A DNA stretch of 64,000 nt from Eurosta solidaginis (Eukaryota > Arthropoda > Insecta > Diptera > Tephritidae), in assembly GCF_040869045.1 (NCBI RefSeq), contig NC_090319.1, positions 279,469,693 to 279,533,692 on the forward strand. The letters are read 5' to 3'. Position 1 is the stretch's first letter. Each line of letters begins with the position of its first letter. Positions 57,674 through 64,000 of the stretch are shown here, in pieces. A program made the translations under genes and the position numbers. The notes under the pieces were generated by a model that saw nothing but the letters and a program-made list of their open reading frames with translations, was not told the origin of the DNA and did no database searches.

Positions 57674-58189
57674 GCTAACACCATAACTTGAGTAAATTTT
57701 GAGGTATATTGATGAGATTTGGTATGTAGGTCCCTGGGCACTCATCTCAGATCGCTATTTAAAATGAACGATATCGGACTATAACCACGCCCACTTTTTT
57801 GATATCGAAAATTTCGAAAAACCGAAAAATGCGATAATTCATTTCCAAAGACGGATAAAGCGATGGAACTTGGTAGGTGGGCTGACCTTATGACGCACAA
57901 TAGAAAATTAATAAAATTTTGGACAATGGGCTTGGCACCGCCCACTTTTAAAAGAAGGTAATTTGAAAGTTTTGCAAGCTTTAATTTGTCAGTCGTTGAA
58001 GATTTCATGATGAAATTTGGCGCGAACGTTACTCCTATTACTATATGTGTGCTAAATAAAAATTAGCAAACTCGGATGGAGAACACGCCCACTTTAAAAA
58101 AGGGTGGGGACTTTCAGAAAGAGGTCACGTCAAACGCATAGTAAGTATTTACAATGAAGGTATGCATACCCTCATACCCTCCCCCAGCG

Positions 58190-58327
58190 GGTTAGGGGAT
58201 CAGAATATACCCGCGGTAGGTATGCCTGTCGTAAGAGGCGACTAAAATACCAGATTCAAGGGACTATGTAGCGTAACCCTTTAGGTTGCCAGCGCAATAT
58301 ATAGCTTCTCCAAACCCAATTGCCAAC
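58190..58327 (+). mobile_element. SINE-A copy (5' part), split by LINE-1
   Basis: SINE blocks cccccagcgggttagggg .. ccagattcaagggactatg .. cttctccaaacccaattgcc. The LINE follows at 58328 and the SINE resumes at 61911. Confidence 0.9.
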
Positions 58328-61300
58328 GCTTCCCAAGGCAGTCGGTTCTATGTACCGGAGCGACTCGGGATTTTTCCCGACCAAGGACTGCCATTTCAGT
58401 GTAACCCCATTTAATTTGTTTCGTCCCTCCCACAAATTGTCATCCTCCCAGCAGCTCCTTGCAGCAGGACTGCTCCATATTCTCTTGCTCCGGGAAGGTA
58501 TCGAATCCAATCCGGGTCCGTCTCCTGACCCCGGTCCTGAGAAATGGTTTTGCTGCATCTGCCGGAAAAGAATCTTTTTAGGACGGTCATACTCTGTGCA
58601 GTGTGTCTCGTGTAAGGGATGGTTGCATCGGACAGGTTGTTCTGGGCTTGATCCCAAAACCCGACGTCCACGTAACTTTTATAAATCTTTTGTGGCTCCT
58701 TGCTGTTCACGCCCAAGGGCGCCCCGTAGTCTACGTCTGAGCGCCCCCCCCCCCCCCCATTACCTTCCAGCACTTACCCCCAGAGTGGCGACGTCTCCCC
58801 TCATGCACTTCATAATTCTGCAGTTAAACTGTAATGGACTAACTGGGAAGATTACGGAGATAGTCAATTTCATGAAGCGGCACAACATCCGCATTGCTGC
58901 GATTCAAGAGACTAAACTCACAGCACGATCTGCATTGCAGACCTGCTCTGGGTATAATGTCCACAGAAAAGATCGCGAGAGCGGAAATGGAGGCGGCCTC
59001 GCGTTTATAATACACCACTCTGTGCAATATCACATATTTGATCCTGGCATCGACCGCAGGGACAACGTCTTAGAACGTCAAGGCCTATCTGTCCGGTCAG
59101 GCGATGCAAACCTAGAAATCATCAACATCTACATCCCCCCTGCCACCTGTTGCCCGGTTGATACCGCCCTAATATCAGAGCCTTACTCACTGGAAACAAT
59201 CGCATTATTTTAGGCGACTTCAATGCCCATCATGATCTATGGCATTCAAATTTGCGGGCGGACAGTAGGGGCGAGATGTTGGCGGATCAAATAGAAGAAA
59301 CGACGTTCTGCACAATAAACGGAGACGCCCCCACACGTATGGTAGGAAGCTGTGACAGTTCGCCAGATATCTCAATCGTGAGCGCAGAACTCGTAAACTG
59401 CGTCAACTGGCAGCCGATGGTATCTTTGGCATCCGACCACCTACCTATACTTGTTTCGCTCCAGCGTACCGCCGACTTCATCGTCACCGAAAAACGCACT
59501 TTCATAAACTTTAAAAAAGGAAAGTGGGAAGAATATAAATCCTTTACAGACCTCTTTGCTGCCCTCCCTATCCCGACTGATGCCCGCCAAGGGGAGCGTG
59601 CCTTCCGCAAGGTCATTGAATCCGCCTCGGCACGTTTCATTCCCGAGAATTCCCGAAATCCGGCCCCACTTCCCGGCGGAGGCCGCAAACTTAGCGAGAG
59701 AACGTGACCTTATAAGGCAGCTTGATCCAGGCGACCCCCAAATAAGGGATATAAACCAACGCATCAGATTGCTTGTGGATGAACACAAGCGGGCGAAATG
59801 GGAGGAGCACCTAAGAGGTTGTAACCTCTCTACCGGTGTGGGTAAACTTTGGTCCACCGTAAAGTCCCTATCGAATCCGACTAAGCACAAAGACAAAGTT
59901 TCCATCGCCTATGGCGACAAAGTGCTGTCGGATGCGAAAAAATGCGCGAGCGCTTTCTGCCGACAATATATAATGCATTCTACGGTCGACAAAGTTAGAC
60001 GGAGGGCCTACAGACACGCACATAAACACAAATTCAGCGCGTCACCAATCACCATCACCGCTAAAGAGGTTGAGGACGCCATTGGTCGCGCTAAACCATC
60101 CAAAGCAGTGGGCCCAGACGGCATAGCCATGCCGATGCTTAAAAGCCTAGGGAAAGAGGGTTTCAAATATTTAGCGCAGGTCTTCAACCTGTCTCTTTCC
60201 ACCTTTGCCATCCCCGAGAAATGGAGAATGGCCAAGGTGGTCCCGCTACTAAAGCCTGGTAAACCAGCTAACATAGGAGAGTCGTATCGTCCGATATCTC
60301 TCCTACCGCCAGTAGCAAAGACGCTCGAAGCCATTTTGCTCCCTTATTTCCAAGCAAATTTGCAACTAGCCTCCCATCAGCATGGCTTCAGAAAACTCCA
60401 TAGCACTACCTCTGCGCTAAATGCCATTAGCACCCAGATAAATTGCGGTTTAAATCAAAACCCCCACCATAGAACAGTACTCGTAGCGCTAGGCCTATCA
60501 AAAGCTTTTGATACGGTCAACCATGGCTCGTTACTGCAAGACCTGGAAGGGTCTACCCTTCCCCCATGTCTTAAAAGGTGGACCGCAAATTATCTGGGTG
60601 GTCGGCAGGCATCGGTGCTATTTAGAAACGAAACATCAAAGCCAAGGAGAATTAAACAAGGGGTGCCACAGGGTGGTGTCCTATCCCCACTTTTGTTTAA
60701 TTTCTACATATCTAAGCTACCTTCACCACCGGAAGGAGTCACAATCGTTTCCTACGCCGATGACTGCACAGTAATGGCCACAGGCCCAGGCCCACAGATC
60801 GATGAGCTATGCAATAAAATAAACGGCTACCTCCCTGATCTCTCCAGTTTTTTCGCCTCGCGAAACCTGGCATTATCACCGACTAAATCTTCCGCGACCT
60901 TATTTACAACATGGACGTCCCAAATGTCGACCATTTTGAACATCCACGTCGATGGCTCTACGCTACCGACTGTCCTACACCCCAAAATCTTGGGTGTGAC
61001 GTTTGATCAGGATCTACATTTTGGTGAGCACGCAGCCGCAATTGTACCGAGAATTCAGAGCCGTAACAAAATCCTCAAATCCCTTGCTGGCAGTACTTGG
61101 GGAAAAGATAAAGAAACGCTCATGACTACATACAAAGCAATTAGCCAGCCGATTACGTGCTACGCGTCACCCATATGGTCGCCAAGCCTAAAAATTACCC
61201 ACTGGAAGAAGCTACAGGCCTGCCAAAATACTGCTCTCAGAATTGCCACGGGCTGTCTTCTTATGTCCCCAGAACACCATCTACATAATGAGGCGAGAAT

Positions 61301-61910
61301 ACTCCCCATCAGGGAAAGAAACGAGATGCTGACCAAACAGTTCCTGTTGAATACCCAGAAACCTGGGCATCCCAACAGACATCTGATTGACGAGCCAGCA
61401 CCGCCTAGAGGCTTAAGGAGTCATCTCCGTAAGCATTTTGAGGAAATACGGCATCTGAGAACACAGCCGTATGAAGCGAAAAAACACAAGCAGGTCCTTG
61501 GTGAACTCCTCAAACAGGCGTCGGACCTTTATGCCGGGAATTGCCCGGTGAACCCAGTACTCAAAGTAAAGTATCCAAAACTTGCGGAAGAGGAACGCAT
61601 ACTCCCCAGGGAAACGCGTGTCACTCTGGCTCAACTTCGTTCTGGATACTGTAACAGGTTAAACTCTTACCTATCCAGAATCAACCCCGACATACAAAAT
61701 GTATGCCCCGCTTGCAATGTGTCCCCACATGACACCAACCATCTCTTTAATTGTAATGTGGAACCTACGCCTCTAATACCCCTTTCCCTATGGTCCACCC
61801 CTGTTGAAACAGCAAGTTTCCTTGGACTCCCGTTAGAGGATATTGATGACAGTTTGTGATCGGTCGCGTCTGTTAGGTGGGGCGAAGAACTGCTACAACC
61901 GCAACAACAA
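58328..61910 (+). mobile_element. LINE-1 (2A/PHD LINE), plus-strand copy with 13-bp TSD
   Basis: A LINE of about 3.58 kb between duplicated cccaattgccaac. 5' end gcttcccaaggcagtcgg; 3' end 'gaactgctacaaccgcaaca' as a short (CAA)n tail. It shows a deletion of about 240 bp relative to the minus copy, between finger and endonuclease, replaced by a C-run (58747-58759). It is nearly identical elsewhere to the 46.5-50.5 kb copy. Clade is uncertain (I/Ingi/Loa/R1 side); it has no RNase H. Confidence 0.92.
58350..61859 (+). pseudogene. LINE-1 coding region, plus copy (2A-like, PHD-like finger, endonuclease, RT)
   Basis: Frames in order are as follows. 58350-59213: MYRSDSGFFPTKDCHFSVTP.., REGIESNPGP at 58491-58520, then a PHD-like finger (WFCCICRKR .. 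VQCVSCKGWLHRTGCSGL, about residues 65-105), then endonuclease start LQLNCNGLTGKITEIVNFMK and QETKL. A one-base deletion near 59156 shifts to 59222-59707 (DFNAHHDLWHSNLRADSRGE; LASDHLPILVSL). A 5-base deletion near 59647 shifts to the RT frame ending at 61859: SKAVGPDGIAMPMLKSLG, SYRPISLLPPVAKTLEAI, LGLSKAFDTVNHGSLL, GVPQGGVLSPLLFNFYISKL, YADD at 60753-60764. The C-terminal knuckle CPACNVSPHDTNHLFNCN is intact. The RT half is fully open over 700 codons. Confidence 0.92.
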
Positions 61911-62262
61911 CCCAATTGCCAACCTCACCTATCCGCAGCGATTCCTGTTTACCTAACAGACGAGGCTCTGGCGAGTTCCATGAGGAACTTGGGGGTGGGG
62001 AGGGAGGTAATGGCCTGAAGGATTAATGTGGCCACATAAATCGTTCCCAAGATGTTCGGACTAGCACCTTAATGGTGCTGTGGTACCGGAGCGTACCGGA
62101 TCTGTATCCGGCAAAGAACCATAAAATCGATCACTCCCCGAAGCCTTCGGGGAGCACCTTATCGCTACAACAACAACAACAACACCAACAACAACACCAA
62201 CAACAACACCAACAACAACACCAGCAACAACACCAACAACAACACCAACAACAACAACAAGC
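61911..62262 (+). mobile_element. SINE-A copy (3' part), with expanded CAA tail
   Basis: It resumes with the duplicated cccaattgccaac (61911-61923; first copy 58315-58327). Then 'ctcacctatccgcagcgatt', a short deletion at 'ctggcgagttcc', 'accggagcgtaccggatctg' and the 'cttatcgctacaacaac' end. The tail 62166-62262 is expanded into (CAACAACACCAACAA) units. Confidence 0.9.
62166..62262 (+). repeat. CAA/CAACACC microsatellite tail
   Basis: 'caacaacaccaacaacaaca' repeated about six times, an expansion of the SINE-A 3' tail. It gives a poly-Gln/His reading in one frame that is not a gene. Confidence 0.95.
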
Positions 62263-62667
62263 TCAAGTTGTAATAGGCAACTGAGACAAAAGGTCACAAA
62301 AAATCGCAAATACCTCCCACTGTAAAGTTAAAGGTAGCTGTAATTTAGCCATTTTGGGGTTTAAACTGATATGATTCCTAAATTATATTTAAAGATCAAA
62401 ATTTAGTTAGCTGAAGTTTAAACAAGCACTGAAGCAGAAATTCTAAGGCGGCGTATTTTCGAACCACGCGTTTCTATTATATTACACAACACTGTGACTT
62501 GTACATACCTATTTAATTATGGTTTGGTTTGTATTTGGGTGCTTTCAAAAGTTGAAAGGTGCAAATTAAAGTAACTAAAAGTATCAGGTCAGCTACCAAC
62601 GAGCCGTACATCCAAATTTAAGACATTTGAAAAACTGTACCACAAATAGATTATTTTGTAATTAATG
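62263..62667. other. Short intronic stretch, nothing recognised
   Basis: No gene or repeat recognised. Confidence 0.45.
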
Positions 62668-62833
62668 TCACCAACCATATCTTTAATTGTAATGTGGAAC
62701 CAAGGCCTCTAACACCCCTCTCTTTATGGTCCTCCCTGTTGAACAGCAACCGTTAGAGGATATTGATGACAATTTGTGATCAGTCACACCTGTTGGATGG
62801 GCCGAAGCACTGCTACAACTACACCAACAACAA
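62668..62833 (+). mobile_element. LINE-1 3'-end fragment
   Basis: 'gtcaccaaccatatctttaa' to 'ccgaagcactgctacaacta' + caccaacaacaa matches the last ~165 bases of LINE-1 (61735-61905), including the 'TNHLFNCN..' coding end. It is a 5'-truncated insertion with an 'acaactacaccaacaacaa' tail. Confidence 0.85.
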
Positions 62834-63119
62834 GCTAAAAGGGGCGCATGCCCTGAAGCTTGCTCCGGAGACAAGTGAGAGAAGGCGAGAGGTGCACATG
62901 ATCGACCAAGCGGAAAGACGTGGGTCCAAGCGCGGGGTTTTAAATGTCGAGGATAATGTGTTAAGTCCTACAACCTCACGCCAAACAAAAATTGCTCCTA
63001 TCATTAAAAAGAGAGGATTTAGGGGTATTCTGACTAGACACTTACTACAGCAATTAGGACTGATAAAGCTGTCAGATCTAGAAGCAGCAATTGGCAAAGT
63101 TCTAGAAAGCATCTAGTAT
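62834..63119 (+). other. Unrecognised open frame (about 93 codons) next to LINE fragment
   Basis: In frame with the LINE tail, the plus strand stays open: LKGAHALKLAPETSERRREV, then a charged stretch, then KKRGFRGILTRHLLQQLGLI ... EAAIGKVLESI and a stop. Composition (Arg/Lys/Glu/Leu with amphipathic helices) looks more protein-like than the usual chance frames here. I recognise no family. It could be a piece of another transposon ORF or of an unknown exon; there is no start codon of its own before the charged stretch except the internal Met at VHMIDQAE. Confidence 0.25.
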
Positions 63120-64000
63120 TCACCAAGAGGACTGAGTTATTTTATAAAATATGTCCAGGTTTTTGATATGGTTTTTCAGTTTGGTCGTTAAACAAACTTT
63201 TGGTAACACTACCGACTCATTCAGTCTGTGTGAAGTTTAAGTTTATCTAAAGAGGTACCTAGTTAGTTAAGCATGAATACACTCCCGATTCATTCATATG
63301 TGCAATAAAGTTCGCAACAGATAAAACTTGTGATTGAATAGAAATTTTTGGATTTGAAACTGGCTGTTAATTTGATATTAATCCACTATTTACGTGAAAA
63401 AAAAAACAAAAGCTATGTTAAATTTTCATTTACGAACGAAATGGCCATGACGATGATTGCAACAGCGAAGCTAGCAGCGCTGCCCACGATGACGTCGCAC
63501 TGGATACATGCAGCGCACAAAAGAGTCAAACTTAAGTTGCTTTGAGAATAACTTAACTTTATATTTATGAAAGTTGAGGACAATACAATGCAAATGAATA
63601 GTATCATGACATTTCAAAAATCTAGATCTAGACCAGATAATATTGCAATTACACAAATCATTAACCACAAATCCTAAAAATAAAGCGCCCTGCGTTGAAT
63701 CTATTTAATTGGAATAAGCAACACTGTTTACACTACACCTTGAAAAGAAGGAACGTCAATGCACTGTGTACGTACTGTCAAAATGTAGCTCTAAGCTAGC
63801 AAGACCAAGCGAGAAGTTAGAAACACAAAGAGGTAAAAATCGCTACACATGAATGCCAACTCCAAGCGCTAGAACGAGACGGGCTGTTTTATGAACGTGA
63901 CCAAAATTAAACAAATTGCCGATAGAAGCATACGGCGCACAGCAAACAAGGCAACACTGTTCAATACGACTGCTATGAATGTGAACGATGCGAAACGACG
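63120..64000. other. Intronic stretch, nothing recognised
   Basis: No gene or repeat recognised. The first coding exon of effete was specifically looked for on the minus strand and not seen. Confidence 0.5.

Larger units (their letters stand above)
54822..58110 (+). mobile_element. HINE-2d, split by LINE-4, 3'-truncated
   Basis: It starts tttttatactcagcgtgat (54822). Landmarks 'cggttggttgtacaggtata', 'cttccatatatcaaaatcat' and 'gagccatgtccg' lead to the LINE-4 insertion at about 54972. HINE sequence resumes at 57674 with 'aacaccataacttgag', then 'taaccacgcccactttttt' and 'cttggcaccgcccacttt'. It ends near 58110 without the hairpin end, so the canonical 3' end is lost. Confidence 0.7.

Noticed and set aside
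62061..62309. Val/Gly-rich frame and Gln/His-rich frame over the CAACACC tail
   Set aside because: Simple translation of a microsatellite in a SINE tail.

Overview
This is a window of eukaryotic nuclear DNA from a fly. A cyclorrhaphan, probably a tephritid fruit fly, is likely, but that is inference. The only cellular gene I can support is effete (eff/UbcD1), a ubiquitin-conjugating enzyme on the minus strand. Four of its coding exons are present: 51355-51418, 29334-29365, 24274-24457 and 24072-24211. Reading phases join exactly, and the predicted residues match the invariant E2 fold with HPN motif and catalytic Cys85. The first eight codons must lie beyond base 64000. The introns are 62 bp, about 4.9 kb, about 22 kb and more than 12.5 kb.

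Almost everything else is mobile DNA, much of it nested. 1-5.1 kb: a 4.0 kb hAT element with 8-bp target duplication, holding a LINE remnant, a foldback and a degenerate DUF4780-like ORF. 6.0-14.8 kb: an 8.8 kb Helentron-like (HINE/DINE-type) element grown into a higher-order array of about 148-bp monomers. 14.9-17.5 kb: a solo LTR with 4-bp duplication, split by a 2.1 kb hAT element. 18-23 kb: SINE-like copies and two inverted-repeat MITEs. 23-24 kb: probable eff 3' UTR.

The introns of eff hold the rest. 25.2-26.5 kb is a truncated HINE. 26.7-28.9 kb is a foldback repeat broken by LINE pieces. 29.9-34.2 kb is a third hAT element (8-bp duplication) containing a LINE and a SINE. 35.7-36.8 kb is a LINE. 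37.0-39.6 kb is a HINE with an exact 130-bp minisatellite. 41.3-43.6 kb is a second copy of the foldback/minisatellite repeat. 44.2-46.2 kb is a LINE RNase H region riddled by SINEs. 46.5-50.5 kb and 58.3-61.9 kb are two near full-length copies, on opposite strands, of one LINE whose first ORF carries a 2A-like NPGP motif and a PHD-like finger. 54.8-58.1 kb is a HINE split by another nearly intact LINE.

The parts interact. The SINE-like family (called SINE-A here) ends in the same ctacaacaac tail as the 2A LINE, which suggests the LINE machinery mobilises it. Each LINE copy in turn landed inside a SINE, leaving 10- and 13-bp duplications. All TE reading frames seen are broken by stops or small deletions. 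Boundaries, periods and comparisons were made by eye; family assignments rest on motifs and end structure, not on database searches.
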